Part shown: positions 23,092-35,414 of the stretch, piece by piece
Numbering within the stretch: position 1 is the first letter of the stretch
Layout of the letters: every line of letters begins with the position of its first letter
Assembly: GCF_019097595.1 (NCBI RefSeq)
Contig: NC_080718.1
Coordinates: 26,663,157-26,727,156, forward strand
DNA length: 64,000 nt
Reading direction: 5' to 3'
Source of the DNA: Hemibagrus wyckioides
Lineage: Eukaryota > Chordata > Actinopteri > Siluriformes > Bagridae
Translations under genes and position numbers: made by a program
The notes under the pieces: generated by a model
What the model was told of the DNA's origin: nothing
Databases searched by the model: none
What the model saw: the letters and a program-made list of their open reading frames with translations, nothing else

Positions 23092-24556
23092 ACTACTCAC
23101 AAAAAGTTAAGGATATTTGGCTTTTGGGTGAAATTTATGGAAAATGTAAAAAGTTGCTACAGTGATATTATATCCTGAAAGTAGGGCATTTAAGTAGAAG
23201 CATGCAATGGTGATTTCCTCATCTCAAACAATTTATTGAAACTAAAGCCAACAACAGTGGTGGGTATACCACAACAAAAAATGTCAATGTCTCAATAATT
23301 TGTCATGTGCCCTTGACCATCAATTACAGCTTGACAACCACGTCTCATGCTGTTCACAAGTCGACTTATTGTCTGCTGAGGCATGGCATTCCACTCTTCT
23401 TGAAGGGCGGCCTTCAGGTCATTGAGGTTCTGGGGTGCAGGGTTAAGAGCCGCGACTCAGCTGATCCCATAGGTTTTCTATGGGATTCAGGTCTGGAGAA
23501 AGTGCAGGCCACTCCATTTGAGGTACCCCAGCCTCCAGCAGCCGTTCCCTAATGATGCGACCTCGATGAGCTGGAGCATCGTCGTCCATGAAGATGAAAT
23601 TAGGCCTGTGTTGTTCATGCAGGGGCACAAAGACTGGATTAATGATGTTATTCAGGTAGTATTGGCTTGTCACTGTACCATTCACAAAATGTAGGGCAGT
23701 TCTGTATTGAGTGGACACACCTGCCCAGACTGTAACACCACCACAACAGTGGCTGATGCATAGCGCTCTCCTTGATGTCTCCAACATTGTTGGCGGCCAT
23801 CATTTCTGCTCATCGTGAATCGGCTTTCATCAGAGAACAGGACTGAGGCCCACTGGTCCCTCGTCCAGCATAAATGCTCCCTGGCCTGACGCCTGTGCCT
23901 GGTGGTGTGGTCAGGTACCCATGCAGGTCGTCTACACGCAGACCACGCTGATGTAAATGGTTTCGAATGGTCTGACGTGATACTCAGGTGCCTCTCACCT
24001 CCCTTAAATGTGCCTGGACTTGAGTGGCATTCATCATCCGGTTCCGCAGGGCACTGTTCACAATGAAGTGGTCATCAACGTGGGATGTGGACAAAGGACG
24101 TCCACTTCTATACCTTTCTGTGACTCTTCCAGTCTCTCTGTATCTCTGTCCCAACCTGCTGATGACACTCTGTGACACTCTAAGCTCAGTGGCCACTTCC
24201 CTCTGAGAACATCCTGTTTGAAGCCTCACAATGGTGAGGTACTGTTGATCAATTGTTAGGTGTGGTCTTGGTCTCATGATGTCAGAATGTGAACAGCATG
24301 ATGAAGAGGACTGTTTAAATACCAATTCTAATGGAACCAGAAAATTTATTGGTGGATTCATGGATCAAACACCAGTTGTGAATTTTGCCGTTAAGCACCT
24401 TGTTAGAGAACAGCAAGTTCTGCAAAAAGTACTGAAACACTGAACAGTTGGACATGTGCATTCAAAAGTGTAGAGAAGGTCAAATTAAGTTCACCTGGAA
24501 AGGTTATAGTGCATTTTTGGTACATCCTGAAATTTCACCCGAAAGCCCAATATCTT
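23092..24556 (-). mobile_element. Tc1/mariner transposon, near full length
   Basis: The left terminus (CTACTCACAAAAAGTTAAGG) and internal repeat (GGCTTTTGGGTGAAATTT) are matched in inverted orientation at the right (AAATTTCACCCGAAAGCC, about 24530). The outermost right bases corresponding to ACAAAAAGTTAAG are missing, so that terminal repeat is truncated. The element lies between tetranucleotide arrays on both sides. It contains the decayed minus-strand transposase described separately. Confidence 0.9.
23430..24280 (-). pseudogene. Tc1-like transposase, frameshifted
   Basis: The family encodes the enzyme that cuts and pastes the transposon in the nucleus. The N-terminal part (from MRPRPHLTIDQQ) has a paired-type helix-turn-helix segment with GCSQREVATELRVSQSVISR and an RSGRP linker. 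The first catalytic Asp is still readable at the DNA level in a VLFSDESRF block near 23835. The C-terminal frame keeps FIFMDDDAPAH and WPALSPDLNPIENLWD, where 34 residues separate the second Asp from the Glu, so this is a DD34E type. Frame changes between about 23985 and 23790, and a stop near 23443, break the gene. The DDE residues remain, so decay is fairly recent. A mobile source elsewhere in the genome is likely. Confidence 0.9.
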
Positions 24557-24730
24557 ATCTGTCTATCCATCCATCCATCCATCCATATCAGTATCTATTT
24601 CTGACTGTCTATTCGTCTCTAGCTAGCTATCCTTCTTAGCTAACCCTGAACCGCTCAGCTGGATAAATGAAATAAATGTAAATCTCTCAGGATAAGAGCA
24701 TCTGCTAATTATTGTAAATTTAAAAGGAAG
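24557..24730 (+). mobile_element. (CATC)n and a short dispersed-repeat tail
   Basis: TGTCTATCCATCCATCC at 24559-24590 closes the tetranucleotide flank. At 24665-24725 the block CTCAGGATAAGAGCATCTGC-TAATTATTGTAAATTT matches the type of 3' tail (GATAAGAGCGTCTGCTAAAT) found on very common teleost repeats. Only the tail is recognisable. Confidence 0.5.
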
Positions 24731-25055
24731 GTTCATTACTGATCAGGAATAAATCTGTGAAATGTCTGTGTGTGTGTGTGTGTGTATGTGTGTGTGGCTA
24801 AATGTTTTGTTCAAGTAAACAGCAGAGAAACTGGTTTAGTTTCAGCTATTCTCATGTGATAGAGCAGAAGGTAATATTACAGAAAGGTAATGATGAACAG
24901 GTGACAGATGAATCACAATACACACACACACCCATACACCAACACACCCAAACATTAACACATACACCCACCCTCACACCCACCAATACACCTACACACA
25001 GACACACCCATACATACACAAACACACACCTGCACATACACCAACACATATACCC
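24731..25055. repeat. (TG)n and CA-rich lead-in to the minisatellite
   Basis: (TG)n at 24767-24797, unique sequence to 24918, then degenerate ACACACCCA/CATACACC repeats that grade into the 25-28 kb array. Confidence 0.8.
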
Positions 25056-25059
25056 ACAC

Positions 25060-28000
25060 ACACACCAACACACCCCTACACCTATACCAACACTTAAACC
25101 CACATTCACACACACACACACACATACACCAACACATATACCCACACACACCCCCCTACACCTATACCAACACTTAAACCCACATTCACACACACACACA
25201 CACATACACCAACACATATACCCACACACACCCCCCTACACCTATACCAACACTTAAACCCACATTCACACACACACACATACACCAACACATATACCCA
25301 CACACACCCCCTACACCTATACCAACACTTAAACCCACATTCACACACACACACACACATACACCAACACATATACCCACACACACCCCCTACACCTATA
25401 CCAACACTTAAACCCACATTCACACACACACACACACACACATACACCAACACATATACCCACACACACCCCCTACACCTATACCAACACTTAAACCCAC
25501 ATTCACACACACACACACCAACACATATACCCACACACACCCCCTACACCTATACCAACACTTAAACCCACATTCACACACACACACACCAACACATATA
25601 CCCACACACACCCCCTACACCTATACCAACACTTAAACCCACATTCACACACACACACATACACCAACACATATACCCACACACACCCCCCTACACCTAT
25701 ACCAACACTTAAACCCACATTCACACACACACACACCAACACATATACCCACACACACCCCCTACACCTATACCAACACTTAAACCCACATTCACACACA
25801 CACACATACACCAACACATATACCCACACACACTCCCCTACACCTATACCAACACTTAAACCCACATTCACACACACACACATACACCAACACATATACC
25901 CACACACACTCCCCTACACCTATACCAACACTTAAACCCACATTCACACACACACACACATACACCAACACATATACCCACACACACCCCCCTACACCTA
26001 TACCAACACTTAAACCCACATTCACACACACACACACACATACACCAACACATATACCCACACACCCCCCCCTACACCTATACCAACACTTAAACCCACA
26101 TTCACACACACACACATACACCAACACATATACCCACACACACTCCCCTACACCTATACCAACACTTAAACCCACATTCACACACACACACACACATACA
26201 CCAACACATATACCCACACACACCCCCCTACACCTATACCAACACTTAAACCCACATTCACACACACACACACACATACACCAACACATATACCCACACA
26301 CACCCCTACACCTATACCAACACTTAAACCCACATTCACACACACACACACCAACACATATACCCACACACACCCCCCTACACCTATACCAACACTTAAA
26401 CCCACATTCACACACACACACATACATCAACACATATACCCACACACACCCCCTACACCTATACCAACACTTAAACCCACATTCACACACACACATACAC
26501 CAACACATATACCCACACACACTCCCCTACACCTATACCAACACTTAAACCCACATTCACACACACACACATACACCAACACATATACCCACACACACTC
26601 CCCTACACCTATACCAACACTTAAACCCACATTCACACACACACACATACACCAACACATATACCCACACACACTCCCCTACACCTATACCAACACTTAA
26701 ACCCACATTCACACACACACACACACATACACCAACACATATACCCACACACACTCCCCTACACCTATACCAACACTTAAACCCACATTCACACACACAC
26801 ACACACATACACCAACACATATACCCACACACACCCCCTACACCTATACCAACACTTAAACCCACATTCACACACACACACACACATACACCAACACATA
26901 TACCCACACACACCCCCTACACCTATACCAACACTTAAACCCACATTCACACACACACACACACATACACCAACACATATACCCACACACACCCCCTACA
27001 CCTATACCAACACTTAAACCCACATTCACACACACACACACACACATACACCAACACATATACCCACACACACCCCCTACACCTATACCAACACTTAAAC
27101 CCACATTCACACACACACACACCAACACATATACCCACACACCCCCCTACACCTATACCAACACTTAAACCCACATTCACCCACACCCCCACCAACACAA
27201 ATACCCACACACCCCCCTACACCTATACCAACACTTAAACCCACATTCACACACACACACACCAACACATATACCCACACACACACCCTACACCTATACC
27301 AACACTTAAACCCACATTCACACACACACCAACACATATACCCACACACCCCCCTACACCTATACCAACACTTAAACCCACATTCACACACACACACACA
27401 CATCCACCAACACATATACCCACACACACCCCCTACACCTATACCAACACTTAAACCCACATTCACACACACACACACACATACACCAACACATATACCC
27501 ACACACACCCCCCTACACCTATACCAACACTTAAACCCACATTCACACACACACACACCAACACATATACCCACACACACCCCCTACACCTATACCAACA
27601 CTTAAACCCACATTCACACACACACACATACACCAACACATATACCCACACACACTCCCCTACACCTATACCAACACTTAAACCCACATTCACACACACA
27701 CACATACACCAACACATATACCCACACACACCCCCCTACACCTATACCAACACTTAAACCCACATTCTCACACACACATATGCACCAACACATATACCCA
27801 CACACACCCCCCTACACCTATACCAACACTTAAACCCACATTCTCACACACACATATGCACCAACACATATACCCACACTCACACACACACACACACCAA
27901 CACATATACCCACACCCCCCCAACACCTATACCAACACTTAAACCCACATTCACACACACACACACATACACCAACACATATACCCACACACACCCCCCT

Positions 28001-28105
28001 ACACCTATACCAACACTTAAACCCACATTCTCACACACACATATGCACCAACACATATACCCACACTCACACACACACACACACACACCCACACACCTAA
28101 TGACA
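25060..28105. repeat. CA-rich minisatellite of about 39 units of 70-85 bp
   Basis: Each unit reads ACCAACACATATACCCACAC, then ACCCCCTACACCTATACC, then AACACTTAAACCCACATTC and a (CA)n run. The phrase CACTTAAACCCACATTC occurs about 39 times. Units differ mainly in the length of the inner (CA)n and the C run, plus presence or absence of CATACA. The right end (27.76-28.08 kb) holds variant units with CATTCTCACACACACATATG. Minus-strand frames of 60-240 codons with periodic CVCECGFKCWYRCRG or VNVGLSVGIGVG are purely repeat-derived. Confidence 0.97.
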
Positions 28106-28215
28106 CATACAAACACCCACACACTGAGGTTTGTTGTGGTTGATTTGCAGTGATGCATGGTGAGGACAGTGAGTGGCTGGATGTTGGACAGGATTCTGAT
28201 TGGCTGAGGTATAAC

Positions 28216-28247
<32 letters not shown>

Positions 28248-29020
28248 TGTGTTTGTCCTCCGTCTGGTCTGCAGAAGCAGGTGTTTGTTCATTTGCAGGT
28301 GTCTAAGAGATGGATGGTGTACAAACACCGCTGCACTGACCTCTTTCTCCTGTCTACATGCTAAATATTGACGTGGCATGTATGCGTCCTGACGTGTTTG
28401 TTAAGACTCAAACGCTTGTCCCAGCACGTGTGTGTGTGTGTGTGTGTGTGAGAGAGTGAGTGACAGGGGGCAGGTTTGTCTCCACTGTCCTTCAGATTAA
28501 AGCTGTATAATTGTGTGTTGTAGGCGTGAACTTGCTGATGAGGCAAAACTGATTGGAATAACACTTGCTGAAAACGCTGTAATTGTAATTGCAGGCTTTA
28601 ACCGTGTCCCGGAGGCACTGCGCGATTTACACAACAAAGCCTTAGATTAGAAACAAGCGCAACGCACAAAAAGCGAGATGAACGGAGCTGGAACTGTAGA
28701 GGCGTGAGCGTAGCTGGAACCGGGTGCTGCTCGGCTCGACGCTTTTGCTCTGACTCTGACTCTCTTTAGAGTTTAGTGTTCAGTGGAATTTGTGTATTTG
28801 CAATTCGGTTTCACACAAATGACATTAAGCCATGAAATAATGTTGAGGAATGTTGGACACTTCATGCACTCAACACTCGCAGCTTTGCTTACATAAAAGC
28901 GGAAGAGGGGCGGAGCTACCAGGCGTTGACGCAGGATGAGGAAAAATTTTCAAGATGGTCGACGATTCCGACTGGTGGACGAGACGTCTAACAAATGCCT
29001 TTTAAATTATCTCATGACTT
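28106..29020. other. Unique sequence with (TG)n runs
   Basis: (TG)n at 28216-28252 and 28428-28451. From 28.55 to 28.95 kb the sequence is unique, with AATTGTAATTGC and CpG-bearing blocks. No gene is recognised. Confidence 0.4.
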
Positions 29021-29021
29021 G

Positions 29022-29306
29022 ACACTGATCAGGCATAACATTATGACCACCCGCCTGATATTGTGTTGCCAAAACAGCTCTGACCCGTCAAGGCCTGGAC
29101 TCCACTAGATCCCTGAAGGTGTGCTGTGGGATCTGGCACCAAGATGTTAGCAGCAGATCCTTTAAGTCCAGTAAGTTGTGAGGTGGGGCCTCCATGACAT
29201 AAAAGATACAGGTCTTGGATACTTTCAGGACATAAAGGATACTTTTAATAGATACTGACCACTGCAGACTGAGAACAACCCAAATGATCTGCAGTTTTGG
29301 AGATGC
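29022..29306 (-). mobile_element. Tc1-like transposon derivative, truncated by a minisatellite
   Basis: The left terminal repeat ACTGATCAGGCATAACATTA is followed by the 3' end of the transposase region in reverse (GATCTGGCACCAAGATGTTA, TAAGTTGTGAGGTGGGGCC), an internal deletion, then the start region ending GCAGTTTTGGAGATGCTCTA. The expected right end is missing because the 46-bp minisatellite starts exactly there. Confidence 0.8.
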
Positions 29307-29850
29307 TCTAACTACATAAACCCAGGATTCTGTTGAACTGGAGTTTATAACCTCTAACTACATAAACCCAGGATTCTGTTTAACTGGAGTTTATAACCTC
29401 TAACTACATAAACCCAGGATTCTGTTGAACTGGAGTTTATAACCTCTAACTACATAAACCCAGGATTCTGTTGAACTGGAGTTTATAACCTCTAACTACA
29501 TAAACCCAGGATTCTGTTGAACTGGAGTTTATAACCTCTAACTACATAAACCCAGGATTCTGTTGAACTGGAGTTTATAACCTCTAACTACATAAACCCA
29601 GGATTCTGTTGAACTGGAGTTTATAACCTCTAACTACATAAACCCAGGATTCTGTTGAACTGGAGTTTATAACCTCTAACTACATAAACCCAGGATTCTG
29701 TTGAACTGGAGTTTATAACCTCTAACTACATAAACCCAGGATTCTGTTGAACTGGAGTTTATAACCTCTAACTACATAAACCCAGGATTCTGTTGAACTG
29801 GAGTTTATAACCTCTAACTACATAAACCCAGGATTCTGTTTAATTGGAAA
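29305..29850. repeat. 46-bp minisatellite, array 1 (12 units)
   Basis: Unit: CTCTAACTACATAAACCCAG, GATTCTGTTGAACTGG, AGTTTATAAC. Twelve units are nearly identical, and the second and last carry GTTTAA instead of GTTGAA. The array abuts the Tc1-like remnant. The same unit forms a second array at 37.56 kb. Confidence 0.95.
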
Positions 29851-30284
29851 CTCCGGCTGCTGCAGCAGGTGAGGTTCAGGCTCCCGGGTTTCTCTACTCT
29901 TCCTCCCTCGACTTTATATAATAAGATTCCTCATCAGCTCATTACATCTGCAAATATCCCTGTTGGATATATTTTTCTAATCAGCCATGGAGGATTTTTT
30001 TTTTTCACGCTTATTTTCAGTTCTTCACTGGAATGGGAAAACTTTAACGGAACGTCACGAGGAAGGAACCGTGAGCCGAACTCGCCGCCGTCTGGGTCAC
30101 AGGAAGATTGCGAGGTTATAAAATGGAGGAGAAATAAAATGGGTGCAAATGGATGATAGAGAGGCAGAATCTGTGATCGGTAATCAGTGTTAAAAGTCTG
30201 TTTATGGTCTGAGGATTAAATCTGGTGTTAAAGAGGACACTGAAATTAGAAATCCTGATGGTCTGGAGAAAGCAAATGAAAACC
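29851..30284. other. Unique sequence, nothing recognised
   Basis: Includes a poly-T run at about 29997-30005. A 95-codon plus-strand frame has no recognisable domain. Confidence 0.4.
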
Positions 30285-30375
30285 CTGTGCTCTGACCCCG
30301 TCCCCACAAGGAAGGGATATGCGAAGAATTTCATTGTGCAGTAATGTATGTGACGAATAAAGACAACTTAACTGG
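30285..30375 (+). mobile_element. SINE 3' fragment
   Basis: CCTGTGCTCTGACCCCGTCC, GGGATATGCGAAGAATTTCA and GTAATGTATGTGACGAATAA correspond in order to the 3' part of the SINE at 15.08 kb. The tRNA-like head is absent. Confidence 0.65.
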
Positions 30376-31816
30376 TGTTGTTTTTTTCCCAGCACACTGG
30401 TGCTCCATTACATCGACAGAACAGAAACGGACATTTTCAATCGGTATAAAGAACTGAATGATGTTCGGGCTGTGAGTCTGATCTAAAATGAGTCTGTTGG
30501 CTTTCAGTGTGTGTTCGACGTGTGTTTTTCCCTCTGTTGGAGAACCTTACACAGAGTTTTACTGGTTGAAGGTCACATTTGAGCTGCTTTTTAGATGAAC
30601 ATGCACTTGGAGAACATCTCAGAGAGCAGAAATGGGTTTGATATCAACATTTACTTAGAAGATGCAAACATTTGTGTGGGAAAAATAAGCGTTTTTGGGA
30701 ACTTTTCTATGAATATATTGCCTCTAGTAGGTTAGGGAGAAACAAAAATCCTTCTGAAACGCTACAAATTCCTGAGTGTCTACTTTCATATGAGCCTCAT
30801 ATTAACCTCCACTGTGGAGTGGAACATGACAGACATCCGATGCTGAACATGGACACAAGAAAACAGGAGCAAAGTCCAGTTTTTGGCGTCTAAGAAAGAG
30901 AGTTAAACAAAACGTGATAAACAGATGAAGAAAAGAAAAAGCTTGTCTGCCAGGGAAGTAAATATAAATCTCCACAGCCTTGGAATGCGTCCAGCCTTGC
31001 TGCACTAAATTAAATAAATTGCTTTCAATTTACAATTTCTAGAACATCACTGTGTTGCTTCTTATCATATCCAGGCTACTAACCACAGCCAGAAAAGAAA
31101 GACTACAACACCTCACATCTCATTCCTTATGTCTGAACACAATAATCTAGACTGTCCTAGAGAGATGACAAACTTTATTAAAACATGGAATCTTCACGAA
31201 CGCACAGAACCCCGGCACGTTCACACGGATCCAGGATGAATAAAAGATGATCCCTCGCCTTTGGCATGGTCTGGAATGATGGAGTATTAAAGGATTTCGT
31301 TTTTGGAAACTGCAGAAGGTGGAAGTGCAAAGCTTCGCCTCATGCCAGCCTCGACATGACACCGCTCGCTGTCAGGCAGAAGAACCTTGTTTTCAAAGAA
31401 GCTGTGAGAGGAAAAGCTAAATAAAATATGATCACCCTCTTCGCTGGCCTTGCTCCCCTGATTGTCTCCAGTGGCGGAGCTAAAAGGCAGTCATCTTTTA
31501 AAGATATTATATGTTCCAGGACTTTCAGTGCTCTGCTCATAACCAGGCTGAGGGTCACACCTCCATTGCGCACTATAAAAGCAACTGAAAGAGACATAAA
31601 TTATGAATAAAAGAGAGCTAGAAAAAGGAATTGGAAATTGTTGTTTCATATATATGCACAAAGAGGATGTGTGAAAGCTTCAGGTCAAACCCTTTCCCTT
31701 CATAATTTAAAGATTTTTGCAGTACAAGTTTCCACTAATACTGAAGGGAAAATTCTAAATTAAAGATTCTTCAACCTGACCGAGGACCACACAAAAACTG
31801 ACCAATTACCACTCAT
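30376..31816. other. Unique sequence with a possible conserved element
   Basis: No gene or known repeat. The stretch at 31420-31670 (for example CCCCTGATTGTCTCCAGTGG, AAAGATATTATATGTTCCAG) has the even composition and lack of repeat relations typical of conserved non-coding elements, but this is impression only. Confidence 0.25.
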
Positions 31817-31850
31817 AACATATCCTTAACTTTTTGTGAGTTGTGTATTA
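31817..31850 (-). mobile_element. Solo Tc1 terminal-repeat tip
   Basis: ATATCCTTAACTTTTTGTGA followed by GTTGTG is the reverse complement of the outer tip of the Tc1 element at 23.09 kb. No other part of that element is visible next to it, so it may be a decayed or excised copy, or chance over about 28 bases. Confidence 0.5.
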
Positions 31851-33077
31851 TTTAAAATATATTATTATTAATGTATTATAATATTATATTTAAATCTTAT
31901 TTATTTAGTATTAAAATCATGGCGTTTTCTCACTCCTTGGATATTTATACTTTATTTTGATGATTTAATCATTTAAATAATAAACTTCATAGATTTTCAT
32001 ATCTGGGTTTGAAAAAAACAAAAATGTAATAAACACTCATTTTGAGTATCTAGTGTGTAATGTGTGTTATCAGCTCTATGTGTCTGGCTCAGGCTGCGAA
32101 CGTGTGTCACGTGAGTGTGTGAAAGCTGTAGAGCATATGATTCACTAAAAGGTCGTGACTGTAAACTTCACTATGTTTGCCTTCGTATTAGCATCAGTGG
32201 AAATATTTCAAACACTTAACTGAGGAAATGGAAATATAAAAAAAAAGCCGGATTTTCTCTCTCCCATGTCCAGCACTGCAGTTTGTTCCAATCTGCTTGT
32301 ATTAAAGTCTTGCTGCAGGCTGAACCGAACATCCATCGGTCCCCGCGTCGATCGCCGGAACGTCCAAATGAATTATTAATCAGAGCAACGCCGCAGGCTT
32401 GGAGATACGGAGATCCCGTGATGGAGTGTGTCGATCATCGGGTCTGGGGAATATACCACGATATTCTGGCTTTGAAAAGATTTTGTTATAAACCATATAA
32501 CCATTACATAAGTTTATAACCATAGATTTATGAAACATTTCATCCTGCTTTAAGACGCCGGAGATCTCCGAGGTGAAGGTTTGACTGACAGGATGAGCTG
32601 GTAAAGCCCCCCACAACCCCCACCCTCCATCTATCTGAATCCTGGTGAATCCTGACAAGCTTCCTCGGCTTCGGTTTAAAGAACGTTCCGTTTGCTTCAC
32701 TGGTTCTCGGTGTTTGGTTTAGAGAAGTGAGGAGCTCCTCTTACGCTTTATTCATTTACTTAACATGTTCGAAAACAGAGTGCTGCAGGAACGAGTCCTA
32801 AAACTGCAACCATCGACATCCTGGCTTTTTTTAAATGGGTTTTTGGTGAAATGCCTGAAATCAGGCCCGTGTTTAACTGAAGCTTAAGATATTTTTCACA
32901 TTAAAAAAAACCCACATTTGTCATGTTTTAAGTTTTGAAAAAGACGGTTATGACGGGAACAAGTGGCTAAACAAGACAACAGAGGACGTCAGGGACGTTA
33001 AACGTCATCACACCGAACAGGAAACTCAACTACTACAGGATCTACTCAGGCTGTGTTATGTAGCTCTGTGTTGCTAT
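31851..33077. other. Unique sequence with a possible conserved element
   Basis: A+T-rich to 32.05 kb. 32.26-32.50 kb is CpG-retaining unique sequence (TGAATTATTAATCAGAGCAA) that could be regulatory. No coding family is recognised in the open frames across it. Confidence 0.25.
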
Positions 33078-33483
33078 AAGACTGATGATCTCCTCATCGT
33101 GGCACCTGTTAGTGGGTGGGATATATTAAGCAGCAAGTGAACATTTTGTCCTCAAAGTTGATGTGTTAGAAGCAGGAAAAATGGACAAGCGTAAGGATTT
33201 GAGCGAGTTTGACCATAAGGGCCAAATTGCATCTCCAAAACTGCAGCTCTTGAGGGGTGTTCCCGGTCTGCAGTGGTCAGTATCTATCAAAAGTATCCTT
33301 TAAGTCCTGCAAGTATCCCCATGGACCTTGCATCTCATCTCGCAACTTAGAGGACTTAAAGGATCTGCTGCCATGGTACCAGATACCACAGCACACCTTC
33401 AGGGATCTAGTGGAGTCCATGCCTCAAAGGGGGACCAACACAATATTAGATAGGTGGTCGTAATGTTATGGCTGATCAGTGTA
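33078..33483 (+). mobile_element. Internally deleted Tc1-like transposon
   Basis: Same family as the element at 14.03 kb: the leader ATATATTAAGCAGCAAGTGA, the start ATGGACAAGCGTAAGGATTT, a broken middle, the 3' block ACTTAAAGGATCTGCTGCCA and the right end TAATGTTATGGCTGATCAGT. The left terminal repeat is missing, and the deletion junction near 33290-33340 differs from that at 14.29 kb. Confidence 0.85.
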
Positions 33484-33525
33484 TGGTTGAAATGTCAATA
33501 AAAGCTTCTTGACTTGACTTGAGCA
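33484..33525 (+). mobile_element. Retroposon tail fragment
   Basis: TTGAAATGTCAATAAAAGCT followed by TCTTGACTTGACTTGA has the form of a retroposon 3' tail with a degenerate 5-bp repeat. It directly abuts the Tc1 right end. Confidence 0.4.
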
Positions 33526-34425
33526 GCCTCGTTGTGTTTCTACTAATAACAGATTCATCCAGTAAAAGAGCAGAAGAGCCGAGTGGAGCTGATCAGGAGA
33601 GATGATTTTAAATCAAGAGGGTAAGAGATGAAGTTCAGTGGTGGTGGTGAGGAAGTCATGTTTTTAAGCTTCAAAATTCATAAAAAAGTTGTGATCTGTG
33701 AAGATTAACGTTAGTAATAATAATAATAATAATAATAATTAATCAATTCTCATTTAAATGTAAAATACTGTCAATTATTTATCATGGTTTGATTTGAATA
33801 AAATGAATAAATAAATTAATAAAAAAAATCAAATAAATAAATAATGAAATAAATAAATACCTTATAGATAAAAATAAATAAATAATCCCTAAATAATAAA
33901 CTCTGTTGTAAACATCAAAAAAGAGCGACATTTTGCATTTAATTATTTAAATTTGTGTTTTTTTTTCAAATACATAAAACAGCCAAGTCCATTCTTACAC
34001 ACTGAATTTAGAATAATAAATAATTCCAGCTGTTGGTTTTGGGATTTGTGTGCAGGGCAATTATTCATATTTTCTTGTGTGTGTGTGTGTGTGTGTGTAT
34101 GTGTGTGTGTTCATTCAGAGCTGCAACACTGCTTGCACACGCTGTGGTGTCTGTTCTTGCCATTTTTTTTCCGTCATTTGTGTCCAATTTTTAATAAACA
34201 TGAACCTAAAATGAGCAAGTGGTTATTCAGAGAAATGTCAGTTTCATAAAACGGACACTCGTGGCTAGTTCTATGTATTGAGAAAAATAATCGCCTGTGG
34301 TGTGTCTTTGCTGAATATTGATTTTTCTTTTTAAAAAAATAAAGAAATAAATGGTGAAGAACTGGTAGCCTCCAACAGAAAGAGACAGAAAGTTCTGAAG
34401 GAACTGATAATACCAGCAAGAGCTC
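33526..34425. other. Unique and A+T-rich sequence with (TAA)n, (TAAA)n and (TG)n
   Basis: (TAA)n at 33714-33740, AATAAATA-rich sequence at 33800-33890, (TG)n at 34076-34110. No gene is recognised. Confidence 0.6.
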
Positions 34426-34429
34426 AAAA

Positions 34430-35045
34430 CACCTGTGAGAGTTAAAAAAACCTGCGAGAGTTCAAAATAGCAGTGAGGGTTTTTTTTTTTAAACACCTGC
34501 GAGATTTTAAAACTCCTGCAAGCAATCCAAAACACCTACAAGACTGTGAAACACCTACAAGAGTACAATACACCAGCAGTTCAAAACACTTGTGAGATTT
34601 TAAAACACCTGCGAGAGCTCCAAAACAACTGCAAGAGTTCCAAAACACCTGCAAGAGTTCCAAAACACCTGCGAGAGCTCCAAAACACCTGCAAGAGTTC
34701 CAAAACACCTGCAAGAGTTCCAAAACACCTGCAAGAGTTCCAAAACACCTGCAAGAGTTCCAAAACACCTGCGAGAGCTCCAAAACACCTGCAAGAGCTC
34801 CAAAACACCTGCAAGAGTTCCAAAACACCTGCGAGAGTTCCAAAACACCTGCGAGAGCTCCAAAACACCTGCAAGAGTTCCAAAACACCTGCGAGAGCTC
34901 CAAAACACCTGCGAGAGCTCCAAAACACCTGCGAGAGCTCCAAAACACCTGCGAGAGCTCCAAAACACCTGCGAGAGTTCCAAAACACCTGCGAGAGCTC
35001 CAAAACACCTGCAAGAGTTCCAAAACACCTGCGAGAGTTCAAAAC
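34430..35045. repeat. 20-bp minisatellite
   Basis: CAAAACACCTGCRAGAGYTC repeats with a strict 20-bp period from about 34600 and in decayed form from 34430. Two variable positions (CAAG/CGAG and GTTC/GCTC) segregate along the array. Open frames of 140-200 codons exist on both strands because the unit has no stop in any phase. They are not genes. Confidence 0.95.
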
Positions 35046-35208
35046 CCCTGATTCTTATGTTTACTGGATCATTCCTATTTTATTAGCTCCTTTGGTGTAT
35101 TTTTTGCGTGATGTTTTTTGTGAAGCACATTCACACAGATTATGATGTCATATAATCGGAGAAAACATCAGTGGGCATCATGGCAACATAATGTTGTGTA
35201 CAGAGAAG

Positions 35209-35209
<1 letters not shown>

Positions 35210-35276
<67 letters not shown>

Positions 35277-35373
35277 AGAGGAGAGAGACACAGAGAGAGA
35301 GAGAGCAGGAGAAACAGAGAGAGAGAGAGAGAGAGAGGACAGAGGAGAGAGACACAGAGAGAGAGAGCAGGAG

Positions 35374-35414
<41 letters not shown>

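Noticed and set aside
23430..24361. Functional transposase gene
   Set aside because: The frame is broken between the DNA-binding and catalytic parts and again near the C-terminus. It is annotated as a pseudogene.
25106..27805. Many minus-strand frames of 60-242 codons with Cys/Gly/Val-rich repeats
   Set aside because: They are translations of the 77-bp CA-rich minisatellite, present in several frames at once. A Cys-rich repeat protein would not be open in overlapping frames like this.
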